DNA of 64,000 bases from Hofstenia miamia. Its lineage: Eukaryota > Xenacoelomorpha > Acoela > Hofsteniidae. A program made the position numbers and the translations under genes. The notes under the pieces are model-generated. The model was not told the DNA's origin, ran no database searches, and saw only the letters and a list, made by a program, of their open reading frames with translations. This document shows positions 12,177-24,139 of this stretch, in pieces. Position 1 is the stretch's first letter. Each line of letters opens with the position of its first letter. The stretch is from NCBI GenBank assembly GCA_900660155.1, contig CABFPE010000126.1:855300-919299 (forward strand), given 5' to 3'.

Positions 12177-12535
12177 CAGTAGTAATGAGCGGGTACGAGC
12201 ACTTTCCGTGGGTACTTGTTTTTAACCGCCCGTACACTCGGGTACTGGTGGGTACACATAATTACTATCGGGTACGGGTACGCTTTTAGTTTTGCATCAT
12301 GATTATCTCAAAAATGATTTTTTTCAAAAATATAAATTTTATTAATAAAATGTTGAAAACAACCTATAATGAATGTGAATTTTATTTGAAATGAGTTCAA
12401 AATTTTCAATAGTAGCCAAGAAAATTTTATTCTCAGATATGGGCGTGTAGTGGTAGAAAGCTTCGGGTACGGGCAACAAATTTTTTTTGTCGAGAGGGTG
12501 TGGCATCAAAAACCTTTTCCCGCATATCACTATTG
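12177..12535. mobile_element. Miniature hAT-type element with GGGTAC subterminal repeats
   Basis: The left end CAGTAGTAATGAGCGGGTA and the inverted right end CAATAGTGATATGCGGGAA match at about 14 of 19 bases. GGGTAC or GGTACG hexamers recur near both ends in either orientation (about 12193-12285 and 12465-12475). Clustered subterminal hexamers are typical hAT transposase-binding sites. The flanking octamers do not match, so the element is old, recombined or slightly mis-bounded. It is about 359 bp and non-coding. Confidence 0.65.
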
Positions 12536-13309
12536 TTCAGGCATTTTATTCTATTTTATGACACTACTCCACCAATCCAAAATATCTTGAAGAAGTCTCT
12601 CAGACAGAGAAAAATTTTTCATCGATCACCTAATAGTCCTACTGATAAATAGTTAAAAAACACAATTCTTATGCATTGTCAAAATACAATAATAAAATGA
12701 ATAATATTTTTATCCCTAAAGATCTTTGTATCATACAACATACGAGGCCTTTTAATTTTTAGGAAATCAAGTGCAAAACAAGAACCTGATCGAAATACTA
12801 GTACAAAAAGGTACAAGAATTTATAAAATTATTTTCCTGTGCTCAACAAATTTCCAAGTAAATCCAACTTTTGTCAAGCAGTCTCTAAAATTAGAAAATT
12901 CTTGGCTCAGTTATTTTTTCTATTTCAGAGCAATTTTGCCGTTTTCCTCTATGATTAAGACTTTAGCAAAGTCTTGCACATCTCCCACTCCAATTCATTT
13001 GATCGCCCACTACTAACTCCAATTTATCATAACCAATTATGCAAATGCAAACAAAAAACTTCTCATTTGATTTAACGTTTTACCTATACGAATCATTTTC
13101 TTTTGAAAAATTTTTTATACATGTATATTGCGTGTCCTTGAAGCAAGTTAGCACATTAAGACTACTATAAAACTTAATCTAAAATACTAATCCCAATTAC
13201 CTAATTACTTCAATCACCACATATTCTACAAATTATATTAGATAAAATGGTGACATTTTCAGCTCGATAAATTGCTTTTTTTGTTTAAAAATCAAAGGTA
13301 ATATTTTGA
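12536..13309. other. AT-rich spacer
   Basis: The only notable frame is 81 codons at 12771-13016, without recognisable domains and of chance-level length. Nothing else was recognised. Confidence 0.4.
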
Positions 13310-13379
13310 GAGCAACATGGAATGCACGTCATTTCATCGCTTATGTGGTTCCAGGGACTTTCTTACTCTACACTTTGGA

Positions 13380-13640
13380 TCTCTTCGGACTCGAAGTCGA
13401 GTTGCATTACCGGCAAGATCATCAAATCTGAGTATTAGTGACATTTATTTGTGGGGATACCTTCAATATCGCTTGTTTTAGGAGAAGGCGCAAAACACTA
13501 TCTAATAAAACTAATCAAATGTAAGCCCTTATTAAGATTAACGATGATTGTCGTAAGGAGGCCAGTGACAATTATTCTTTTAGAATCCAACTTTGTGACT
13601 AACTGTGATCACTTTGAAAATTTGATTTGAAAATGAAATT
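13380..13640 (+). pseudogene. Tc1/mariner transposase C-terminal relic
   Basis: One plus-strand frame reads PARSSNLSISDIYLWGYLQY at about 13410-13470. This corresponds to the mariner block PPRSPDLTPxDFFLWGYLK, which surrounds the third catalytic acidic residue (the D of DIYLWGY). Further on, in other frames, come pieces resembling the family's final helices, ending NFVTNCDHFENLI, which recalls the C...GGHIE ending. Several frame changes and stops show it is inactive. No terminal repeats were identified. Confidence 0.7.
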
Positions 13641-15366
13641 TATCAAACAATGAGAAAGTTTTGTGTGAAAACTACATCTATTTCATTATTCTATCACAAA
13701 AATTCATAAAATCTGCAGAACACGCTTTTAAAAAATGTTGTGATTAATTCTTTGCAAGATTATTTATTCAGGATATTATAAGTTTAGTAATTGTCAAGGC
13801 AACCTGTGTATTGTCATTCATTTATGGAGTTTTATGATAGAAATCCATTATTTTATCATAATAATATTGTATGCATTGGAATTATTTAGCCATCAGTTAT
13901 GTATTTGTGTTCCCTACGTCATACTAAATTTTCGTAAAGTTGAATTTCGAAATAAATGATTATCCACTAAAATAAATATTTTGAAAGATAATAGTTACTC
14001 CATGGTCTTTCGTGTTACTGAAGGATCGCTTTATACGAAAAATAATGATAAACTGTCATAACGAAGTAACTTTAATTCTCCAGTTGTTTTTAAAGTAAAG
14101 TCGATAAAATATGGAAATAAGCGTGCTACAAAATTCTTTGAAACGATTTAACAAGTGTTTACAAAACGCTTGTGTTTGGTCGAAGGTGTATTGTTAGTAG
14201 AAAGAAATCAACTCTTCATAAATGACACTTTATCTAAATAGTCTTCTTGTAAACGCGTAGTTCCTTCGGCTACACCGGAATAACATTCTCAGACACCTGC
14301 CACTGACTAAGTATACTTAAGTATAACAGACAGCTCAAGTAAAAGATCCTCAAAACAAGGTGATAATTGCTTCCTGGGTGTCCTGTTTCTTATCAAATAT
14401 GAAAATATAAAAAACCGCTATTCGAGTGTTAAAGGACACCTTCAGTACCGAACTTTTAAAATCGAAGGCTTAATTAGCGAATTTCTACATTTTTTTTCGA
14501 AGATGTTTAACAAAATTTAATTTCAAATCAAGCACAATTAGGTAAAATGAAAGACATTATCGTGATAGTTAGCGGAATAATTTCAAGAACTTCACACAAT
14601 TATATTTCAAATAGTCCTATACTCTAAAGTAAAGTTTTTCGCAGCTCTAAAAACTCTTTTCCTAATAGAAAGTCAAAGTTACAGCCTTCATAAATTCTTA
14701 TAGTGTTCTGAAGTAAATTCGCCGTATAATAATTACATTCTGAAAAGTTCAGAAAATTTAATGAAAAAATTGAAAGATCTAACTCATTGAAAATTTTTTT
14801 TTCCGGGTATTTACGAACATTCAGCAGCAATTATTTTACTTTTACTTACAGCATATATGACCAAATGGACGTAAGAACTATCCCTGTGTTGACTAAGTAT
14901 TGTACTTGAGAATAAATATAAGAATATCTGTTACCTAAAAATATATACTTGGCACTTTTGAAAAATACTTGCAAGTACTTGATGTTTCATTTGAGTTCTT
15001 GTGATCGGGTTTTAGAAAGTTTGTTACTCCAAAGTGGCCAAATTAGATACATGAATTCAAACAAGTATTCTGTAGTTTCTGGTTTTACCAGATTATTAGT
15101 AAAACAAGAATAATCCATTTAAAGTCAAGCTGAATCCACAAACTACTGAAAAACCTTTGTTTGTTTGTTATAACCAAAATGATTATTGATGTTGATGATT
15201 GATGAGATTATAAGACTCCTTGAAATACTTGCTTTTTTGAATACTGATAATACGCACTTAAATTTGTTTAAATGCTTGAATCTACTGGTCATACTTTGAA
15301 AATGCCATACTTTGTCAATACCCTGAGGCCTGTGTCATCCAAAGTCCAAGAATAACACATTTCACA
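13641..15366. other. AT-rich intergenic DNA, nothing recognised
   Basis: Contains only short frames (for example 68 codons on the minus strand at 14624-14830) with no recognisable motif. Confidence 0.45.
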
Positions 15367-15930
15367 GTGGACATTGCTGGAAGTGAAATTGAAAGTTATG
15401 TACGCAGATCTATAATTTCACATCGTTTTTTTGGCGACATCATTGCTATTTTAAAAAATTCGAAACCAATTGATTTTGTACATATCTTGCGCAATATTTG
15501 CAATGATATTCAATTTACTATGAAGCATGAAGTAAAAAGACGTTTGAATTTTTTTAGAAGTATTAACTCAAAGTCTAGAAATGGAATCACTGCGAATTGG
15601 TATCAAAAACTAACAAATACATATTTATTTATGCCATTTTATTCGTATTGAAAACTACACACTACGAAATACGTAATATAATATTCGTCAGCGATTTAGC
15701 ACTTAAAAATCTAACCAAGAATATTTACAAAATTATCAATAATTTAATTAGTAATGATTATCCACGTAAATAAAAAAGATACGTATGTCTTTAAAAATAA
15801 ACCCAAAGACAGGAATAATTACGATATTTTAGAAATTACCTTATTTTGAAAATAACGACAAAACGCTAAAAAACAAATTAAAAATTTTTGCAAAATATCG
15901 TCAATAAAGATTTTTCAAATTTTAGTAACA
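15367..15930 (+). mobile_element. Penelope-like element, reverse transcriptase C-terminal part (decayed)
   Basis: The 94-codon frame at 15367-15651 reads FFGDIIAILKNSKP, then NICNDIQFTMKHEVKRRLNF, then NGITANWYQKLTNTYL. This tracks the Penelope-type RT series YVDDIFVI...LN..H..IKFTxExE...LPFLDV...NG...T.VYRKPT.T. Next, in another frame, come NNLISNDYPRK (compare the family's L..NGYP) and LPYFENNDKTLKNKLK (compare LPYI...S..LKR.L). The expected C-terminal GIY-YIG nuclease is not visible here; a separate piece of that kind lies at 20480-20720. The copy is broken. Confidence 0.72.
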
Positions 15931-16469
15931 ACTAATGGTATGAATCAAGATAATAACAGGATATCGTGATCAAAACAGGGTATGGCAATATAACAGGGCA
16001 CCCAGTCGAAAATTAGATAGTGAAAAATTGCTCAAATACCATGTGAAATTCTATAATTACTTTGATATTGCACTAAATTATTTTAAATATTGCTAATATT
16101 TTTTTCTGAAAATGAATATGTTATGTTATAAAATTAGTTACTTTTGAAATAAGAATAGATTACTTTAACTTCTTATTTTGAATTTAATTTGCTAATGTAA
16201 GTATATAATTAATATAATGATAATCCATTCGTACTAAAACCTGAAAATAAAAAATATTTTTTGCAATTAAGCTACAGTATATTGATAGCTGTCAAATGAT
16301 TTTTGAACAAAATTTATACTCATTGTATATGTTGAAGATTTTGACATTTTGTTTATTTTATTTTTTTAGAAAACTGCATATAATGCAAATTGTGGAATGA
16401 ATAGCTTAGTAATACCCTCTCTCACACGTGATTAAAAAACATCTGCTCGCTGGTAGTAACTATGTTCTA

Positions 16470-16489
16470 TACCCGCACATCGCTATTGG
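16470..16489 (-). repeat. Solo hAT-type terminus related to the 12177-12535 element
   Basis: The sequence CCCGCACATCGCTATTG matches the right end of the 12.2-kb element (CCCGCATATCACTATTG) at 15 of 17 bases. No partner left end was found, so this is a single remnant terminus. Confidence 0.5.
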
Positions 16490-16499
16490 TAATACAAAA

Positions 16500-17240
16500 T
16501 AAAACTGGTCTGAACCTATATGTAGATGACTCTAAACTAAGCTTTTCGAGAAAATCGTATTTAGATATATGGACTATTCATTGCACATGAAAAAAATTCT
16601 GTAACAGTTAAAGAGAAAAAACACGAAAGGAAGTATGATCGCTAAGTTTAAATTGAGTTGCTCTAGCCATAAAATCTTAGCAATCTCTCTGCGGCGTTCA
16701 GGAAACTTCGCATGTTGATCTCCAATGTCACACGAGATTCATATGCCCTGGATGTTTTTTCAAAATATGTTCTGAGAAAACCAACATCGCTAAAAAGTGA
16801 AAAACTCCTTGAAAGTATGCTTGAAACACTATCATTATTTAGCATTATTATGTAAATTTTTCAATGTAAACAAAAGAACAGAGAAATGTATAAGTAAATT
16901 TAAAATAAACAACAATTACTGGAAGGGTGGATTCACAACAACAACGTCAAAAATCTGGAATAATCAACAACATGTACTTAAATGTTCATCATTATATAAG
17001 TTTAAGAAATTGTTAAAAGAAAACCTTCTTACTAATCAATCTAAATATTCAAATAAATTAAACACATGGCGAAAATTTTTATGTTTTTAATTTAAATTGT
17101 TTTTTAATTTTATTGTATTGTAATTTTATTTGTATATTTATTGTAAATAGCTTTCTGTCTATTTTTATTATATGTTTGTAAGTATGTAATTTGTAAATAA
17201 TGTATATATATATATATATATATACTTTGTACATTGAAAA
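16500..17240 (+). mobile_element. LINE (non-LTR retrotransposon) 3' fragment: RT catalytic box to tail
   Basis: TGLNLYVDDSKLSFS contains the reverse-transcriptase YVDD box (codons at 16520-16531). Further on, the frame at 16797-17090 contains TTTTSKIWNNQQHVLKCSSL followed by YKFKKLLKENLL, the usual LINE ORF2 ending (S..LWN.LP...R...S...FK..L...). Between these the frame is disrupted. The 3' region (about 17150-17240: AGTATGTAATTTGTAAATAA, then a TA run, then CTTTGTAC) recurs inverted at 29520-29650, supporting a shared LINE 3' tail. The copy is 5'-truncated and inactive. Confidence 0.75.
17203..17224. repeat. (TA)n run in the LINE 3' tail
   Basis: Eleven TA units. The same neighbouring sequence surrounds a TA run at 29530-29650, so the microsatellite seems to belong to the LINE tail. 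Confidence 0.85.
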
Positions 17241-18887
17241 TAAGCAAGCAAAATATTAAGCTATTAAATTTAATTATGGTGTGAAATAATATTGCAAATT
17301 CTGCAAGGTCAGTTTTGAAATGACTTTCTTCAGTAAAACAATGGCGAATTTTAAAATATATTGCATTTTGTAAATCAATTTTCAATTTGAGGTAAATACT
17401 AAGGAATTGTGCATTGCTTATGACATGAAAGAAATGTAAAACGTGAAATTCTTCAAGATTTTGATAATGCCAAGCAAGCACTTTATAACTATGTAAATAT
17501 ATTGGTAAATTGAACATTTCTGCATTTAAACATACTGTTGAATCATGATTGATGACAATTGATAAATCTGATTAATCAATGCGACATTAAGCTTTAAATT
17601 ATGTTAGTATATATTGACGAATTGCTAAAAACAAGCGCAATCAAATTTTTACTACAGCTAGTGTTTTTAAAAAGCAAGGAATTGTTGGAATTCAGGTAAC
17701 AACAATAAATATAAACAAATAATACCGATTACTGCTTTGAATTCAAATATTGACTCTACATGGAAAAAATTCCTCGAATGCTTTAGGATCCCAAAATAAA
17801 TTATTGAAAAACATTTATCGCCCAATAGTTGAATTGGATCTGGTATGCTCACGCATAAACAAACTTTTAAGTCTATCTAGAATTGCATAAACATCATAAC
17901 TTTGTATACAAACTGCCCATATCTGTATATGTTAAAATTGCGAAAATTTATAAATTATCATTTCCTAAATTAGTAAACGGGTTGTATTATAAATATTTCA
18001 GTTAGAATGGAAGTTGCAATCTCGAGAATTGAGTTGATTAAATTCGAATTGTCAACAACTTAACAAAATTAAGCGTTAAGAGAGAAATATCAGAACAAAA
18101 AATAACAAAAACTTTTTCAAGTACAAGGCATATTTTTAGAAAATGTTTGAGTGTAAATACTGTTTTTATTTTAGGAACTGTTAGAGGTACCCAATATTTT
18201 TTAAGCAATGGTTTTTCAGTGTTAGCTTTTTGCTAGTTTTCAGGATACCCACCAAGCATAAAAAAACTTATGATTTTTGAGCAACATCAACTATGGTTTT
18301 TATCTTTCACTTGGATTGAAATTACTTAACATAATATTTGTTGTTTTTTAATGTTGTCGACCGGATATTCCAGTTTAAAAGATCTTTGGATCTCATTTAC
18401 TACTAAGTATAGAAGACTCTGAATTGGTTGTTAATATTGTAAGGAATAGAACATATCTTTCTGAATTAAATTTTACTGGCTTGTCCTGGAATCCATTTAT
18501 CTTAGGAATTTTAGTTTTTCGTAGTATTCCTGATTTGATTGCTTTCCTAGCTAAGTATTTAAAAATATAACTACTTTCTCTATTATAGTTAGACTTCCAA
18601 GAAACAATAATTCTATTATTCAAAATGTCTTCCAAAGTAGCTGAGACTTTTTGAGATTCATTTTAAAAGTATCCTTTATGATAACGATTGGTCTACTAAA
18701 TACGCGATCGTATGTTTCACACTACACCTCGTTTCAAAGAAGGTTCTTCTGTAAATGACATTTTTAATGATATTTTTGTGGATCTACGTCAAATATATTT
18801 TACATACACATATCAACATAGTAACATTGTCAATTATAATTTATTTCGTTGTTTCTATAGTAGTCGATGGCAATTTTATAATAAATA
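17241..18887. other. AT-rich intergenic DNA, nothing recognised
   Basis: Frames of 61-80 codons and part of a 135-codon AT-driven frame (17110-17517 minus) fall here. None shows a recognisable domain, and the longest overlaps a TA microsatellite. Confidence 0.4.
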
Positions 18888-19564
18888 TGCCAGGCCAGAG
18901 ATGGAATCTGACTGGATCTCGGATCGGTTTGGATCGAATCAGATCGGATACGGATCGGATCGGATCTTCATTTTGAGAAACTTCGGATCTGTTTCAGATC
19001 CAAAAATTTTTAAAACTTGTGTATTTATACATTTCATAAATTACGCACATTTTTACATTGAATCCCAATTTAGTGTGTTAATAATGTCAATCTAAGTGAC
19101 ATTTGGTAATTTGAATTTCATTGTTCATACAACAGGTTCCGCCTTATTCTTTCCAACAGCCTATAAAATTGGTGACAAATACTTCAAATCTGAAAATAAA
19201 ATTCATGTTAGCCATCACATAATGATAAAATAGAAAAGCAACAAAAATATTTGTACAAACTTGCAAATGGAAGAGCAGAATTCGGAAAAGGATTCTCTCT
19301 AATATGTATGTCAAAGAAATAGCACAGAACACAGGGAAGCAAGTGCAATACCTTTAGCTTTTGCAAGCACTGCCAAAATGTAACAATACTATTATAATTT
19401 GGGATGCTTTTCAATCAAAAAATCTCATTTAAATGTGCACTCTAAGCAACTTGCAATGCAAAGATCAAATTAGTAACCAGAAGGTTTGTCATTATTATAA
19501 TCACTAATACAAAAATGTATTTGGAAGCATACCCTAGTACAAAATTCTTTGAAAACTTTGAGGA

Positions 19565-20105
19565 TTTCTTTGCAAGAAATTGGCAAGTTTTTTTGAGGAA
19601 ATTAAAGAAATTTCTTTTAAGAAATAGAAGAATTTAAAGATATATATTTTAATTCTTTAAAGATCTTTAAGAATCTTTTTACATTTCTTTGCAAGAAATT
19701 GGCAAGTTTTTTTGAGGAAATTAAAGAAATTTCTTTTAAGAAATAGAAGAATTTAAATATATATCTTTTAATTCTTTAAAGATCTTTAACAATCTTTTTA
19801 CATTTCTTTCCAAGAAATTGGCAAGTTTTTTTGAGGAAATTAAAGAAATTTCTTTTAAAAAATAGAAGAATTTATAGATACATCTTTTAATTATTTAAAT
19901 GTCTTTAATAATCTTTTTACATTTCTTTGCAAGAAATTGACAAGTTTTTTTGAGGAAATTAAAGAAATGTCTTTTAAGAAATAGAAGAATTTAAATATAT
20001 ATCTTTTAATTATTTAAATGTCTTTTATAATCTTTTTACATTTCTTTGCAAGAAATTGGCGAGTTCTATAAAGAATTTGAAGAAATTTCTTTAAATAATT
20101 CAAAG
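19565..20105. repeat. 119-bp minisatellite, about 4.5 copies
   Basis: The start TTTCTTTGCAAGAAATTGGC recurs at 19565, 19684, 19803 (one base changed), 19922 and 20041, an exact spacing of 119. The last unit diverges and stops by about 20105. Each unit contains near-palindromes (AAAGAAATTTCTTT and CTTTAAAGATCTTTAA) that can fold. It lies inside the 18.9-22.5 kb hAT unit. Confidence 0.93.
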
Positions 20106-20429
20106 AGATTTATTTATCAAAATAAACAATGTCAAAATTTACAAATAAAAGTTCTAAATGATCACTATTACAAAAGCCAGTCAATATATTCATTCCATTT
20201 ATTGTCGATGGGGTTCTCCAACGAGATTGACTCACTGCAACTTTAGATGTATCCCAAATATTAGAGTCAAATCGTGCTATGACAGCATCTAAAGTAAAAG
20301 GCGATTATTGTACACAAGAAATTCTAATCTCACAAACCATATCATACCTGGTGAACAGATATTTCGATACCACATAAATGTATATGTATACAAGTTAAAG
20401 AAATTTATTGGAAATTGTCATACATTAAA

Positions 20430-20720
20430 CACAAAGTTATATCATTAAAGATCAATATTTCAATTATACAAAACCGTATATATATTAAAGAATAAAGATC
20501 AAATTCCAAAGAACTTGTTTTATCAATTGTCTATAGATATCAATGTGACAATTGCAATAAATTGTACATTGGTGAAACAAAACGACATTTCAGAAAGAGA
20601 CTAAAAGAACATCGTAGTGGACACTTAAACACAGAAGTCTACAAACATCCTCTCGAAATTAAAGAAAATAATGTGGCATTAAATAAGAACAAAGAACATT
20701 AATTAGCAGTAGTAATCATA
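20430..20720 (+). mobile_element. Penelope-like element, GIY-YIG endonuclease C-terminal segment (decayed)
   Basis: A plus-strand frame from about 20520 reads YRYQCDNCNKLYIGETKR, then HFRKRLKEHRSGHLN. The pattern C..C...YIG.T.R....R...H matches the CCHH-type zinc finger plus GIY-YIG nuclease that Penelope-like elements carry after the RT. The preceding KNKDQIPKNL resembles the linker before that domain but lies in a different frame, so the copy is decayed. It sits inside the large hAT unit and is a different fragment from the RT piece at 15.4 kb. Confidence 0.78.
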
Positions 20721-20913
20721 AGAAAAAAAGATCACGGCCCTCGCCATTGTGTGAGCTTTTTCATTTCTTGAAATAACAAAATGCAATGGTTTGAATATAA
20801 TTACAGTAAACAAAAAGTATTCGACGATCTTCAATAAAAATACTTATAACTACCTCAACGGCATTTCGAGTTATTTTTCTTATTAAATAAAGAAAATAAT
20901 GTTGAATTAATAT

Positions 20914-20914
<1 letters not shown>

Positions 20915-20948
<34 letters not shown>

Positions 20949-21026
20949 TTATATCTTACACACCTTTAAATATATATACATATATATACATATATATATA
21001 TTGTTTTACATCTTACACACCTTTAA

Positions 21027-21058
<32 letters not shown>

Positions 21059-21111
21059 GTATATTAATATATATGTATAAATATATATATATATATATAT
21101 ATATAAGTAAT
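20915..21111. repeat. TA-rich array with a 57-bp duplicated unit
   Basis: Long (TA)n runs with interspersed CATA units. The segment ATTGTTTTAYATCTTACACA occurs twice (about 20943 and 21000), showing local tandem expansion. The overlapping 66-codon frame rich in I and Y is an artefact of this repeat. Confidence 0.85.
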
Positions 21112-22470
21112 AAATTAGTCTCTGCAATTACAATTAAATATTAAAGTTATTGGTATAATTATAAATTTTACCTGAAACCGTACTATGCTTAGGATATGCT
21201 TCATTTAGAACTTGCATTGCTGCAAATGTATGAAAATGTTGTAAAAAACGTTTGGTTTTCTTTGAATGTTCATGTGTCAAATAAAGAGCAGATTCATCAA
21301 AATGCAAGGTATACTGTCGGCATACTATTAATAGGGTATTAATATATTTAATGTTGCTGTTACAGAATTTAAAATTTTTAATCCAATTTAATGCCATCCA
21401 ATTTCAGCAAAATTCAAAATTTATTTTAAATCTGAAATTTTGTTTGAAAAATCAATTTTTCTATCACTGATTTTAATACACTCTACTAAAATTATTTTTA
21501 ATATCTTGCAATATATATTTTGGGTTTGTTCTTTAATTTGCCATTGTTTATGCTCTTCTTGTTTTCATCTCCTTAGCTGCAATTTTGAAGATAGTTTTAT
21601 CTTGTTTAAAACAACCTTCTTCAATTCCCAATTCATAGTAGCTTTACAAAATTGTGACTTAGACATATTATAATTAATAGTAAGAGGGCGGTAATACCAT
21701 AAGAAGCTCAACTATTTGAACTCTATAAATACATTATAATTATAGCTGATGAAAATTGTAGGAATTAGATTACTATAAAGCTTACAAATAAGCAAAGGGA
21801 ATTTGTTGGAGTTTTGGCAGAGCGAATTATCAATTTCCACTCATAATCAAAGTTACACCAACACCAATCAGAAACGGATTTGCTTCTTGTGGGTGAACAA
21901 TTCCAGACAAAAGAAGCAAACTTTTTCAAAAATAGAGGGACATTGGCTGAAAATTTTAGGCCCATCTTATGATCGTTGACAAAAAACATTTCTTGAAATT
22001 TTTTATTTGCTTTGCCAAAATTGACTGTATTAAACTGTAGTACTAGAAGAGCATTTGATACTATTGTAATATTTTAAAATTTTGCATTGATTTTCATTAC
22101 ATTGCTTTTAAGTTACTTAGGATTCATTACATTTGAGTTGATTAGCATGCACTATTGCGTAAGTCGTCCCATTTTTCCAATTCCTCGATCCATGTCCAAC
22201 CCTGTCCTCTGCTTTATATCGTATGTGTCCATTTTTTATCTTAGGGCATTATTGAAGCGCTAAAAATTTTTTATTCGCATTTGAAAAAAACATAAATATA
22301 ACTTATGTCCATGTTTATTCATTGTTAGAATACTTCTTTATATTCGTATCCGTTTCGGATCGAAAACAAAATTCTTTTATAAATTCGGATAGGATCGGAT
22401 CCGGATCACGAAGTTTCAGATCCGGATCGGATTCTAAAATGTTGGATCCGATTCCATCTCTGTACCAGGC

Positions 22471-23159
22471 ATTCAGAGTTCTTATTTATCAAAGAATCTT
22501 ATGCCAATATGATCAAATAAGGCAAGAATTGCACAATATTTGAACAATATTAATAATATGCAATGAAATGCAAAAATTGGGAGCAGACACTTCTCTTTCC
22601 TTTTATACACTAAATAGACAACACATTTAAAATATTCCTAAATATATCAAAACGTGGCTTTGAAAGGAGACCTGCTGTCTATTTCGCACACCATAGATAA
22701 CGTGAACTTTAAATGATGAAAATTATTATTCATCATTTTAAGAAACATTTACTTTTCAAATTAGTATAATGAAGCAAAGAAAGATTTTTGATGGAAAATC
22801 ATATATTGCAGTAATAAGATTTAATAAGTGATGTTAAATAGTCATTTTCTTGGGAAAAACTATTTGTAAAAACCTAAGGCTTTTAATCAGTGCATTGATA
22901 AATCTTGAATTATTTGGGCTGTCGGGTATAACTAGAAATCGTTTGAGTTACTGCATTCAGGTATTTGGGGAAAGAAATAAACATGATTTACTATCAAAGA
23001 AAAGGAGACTTGGCCCAAAACTGTAAGTAATCCTTAGGAAACAATTTTTTATAGTTTAATCAAAAATTTGAAAATCTTGGGAAATTGAAACATACATTCC
23101 GGAAAAATTTATTTTGTTCCAGAAGTATCTGAACGCATTAAGAAATTATCAATAAAATT
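22471..23159. other. AT-rich spacer
   Basis: Nothing recognisable lies between the hAT right end and the coding-like segment that begins near 23160. Confidence 0.4.
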
Positions 23160-23410
23160 CTCGAATTTCAAAATGCTTTAGACATTTGTATTGCTAGAAA
23201 TGGTTTAAGAAAAGTCCAAGAATATTAGGATTACGTCTTCCCTCAAATTAGAGATATAGCTCTCCCTCCTCAACTTAAAGTTCGCGTCATACCAACTGAA
23301 GGTTAGATAATCAGAATGTCTGAACTGAAGCATGGTGTACATAAATTCTTAAAGGATATTTCAACTCTTTCTCTCAAGCTCTGATTTGGAGGCCCCCGTG
23401 CAAAGAGACT
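23160..23410 (+). pseudogene. Unidentified decayed coding-like segment
   Basis: One plus-strand frame reads NALDICIARNGLRKVQEY, stop, DYVFPQIRDIALPPQLKVRV, then IPTEG, stop, IIRMSELKHGVHKFLKDIST. It has two stops in about 75 codons. Balanced amino-acid use and few stops in such AT-rich DNA suggest former coding sequence, either a transposon protein or a host retrocopy. I do not recognise the family and assign no function. Confidence 0.35.
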
Positions 23411-24139
23411 ACTCAATTTGTTCGTGACAGGGATTTTAGATATTATACTTTGTATGTAATTATGCTAATCTTTAAGAAATTTAACATGAGAATGATGCAG
23501 ACATGGACGAAGTTTTCCATTTTAAAGACGCACTACGACCCGTAGCCATATTTAATACTAAACCAAAAATTTATAATTGTTTCTCAACAGATTTCAGAAA
23601 GCGAAAAAATTTTCGATTTTTCAAGTTCAAGTCCTATTCGAAATAAAATTGAAAAACAATCTACTTTAATTTTCAAGTTTTAGTTATTCATTAAAGAAGT
23701 ACAAAGTGCCAGCTGTTTGAGAATTTTAATATTCCTTGAATAGAGTATTATTTCAAAATCTAATATAAATAAGAGGTCAGCTTTTTTATTTGTAAATGTT
23801 TGATTCATCACCTATCATTTTTCTCTTGATGATTAGAGATGTCTAATTCTACCAAATAGCTGATTCGCGTTAATTAGGTTGTTTTAACAGAAAACATCAA
23901 AAATGTAAGAATTGAAAATTTTCTTTTTCACATCTAGCAATAGATGCTATCAATTTCAATTAATAGTATGACTCTACGCTGTGTTGTCTTAAGCAATAGC
24001 GAATTAGCGGCTTTTAATAAGCTTAATGCATTATATATTTGTCAACTAATTTTTGCAATTTGTTACTTCAATAGATTACATGTAGTGTTGGTAATCCCGG
24101 TCTGTGCAATTAAAATTATTCAGTTCAGGGCCTTTATAT

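Larger units (their letters stand above)
18888..22470. mobile_element. 3.57-kb hAT-type element with CGGATC subterminal repeats, carrying other insertions
   Basis: The element spans 18896-22462. The left end CAGAGATGGAATCTGA and the inverted right end CAGAGATGGAATCGGA differ at one base in 16. Flanking octamers TGCCAGGC (18888-18895) and TACCAGGC (22463-22470) match at 7 of 8, fitting a hAT target duplication. Dense GGATCGGATC-type repeats occupy both ends (18915-18970 and 22340-22450). Within it lie a 119-bp minisatellite, a Penelope GIY-YIG piece and a TA-rich array. No complete transposase was recognised. Alternatively the two ends are from separate copies, but the matching flanks argue for one unit. 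Confidence 0.75.

Noticed and set aside
17110-17517. 135-codon minus-strand frame
   Set aside because: Overlaps the LINE 3' tail and a TA microsatellite and is rich in repeat-encoded I and Y.
18712-19095. 127-codon plus-strand frame
   Set aside because: It runs through the CGGATC repeats of the hAT left end; the repeats explain the lack of stops.
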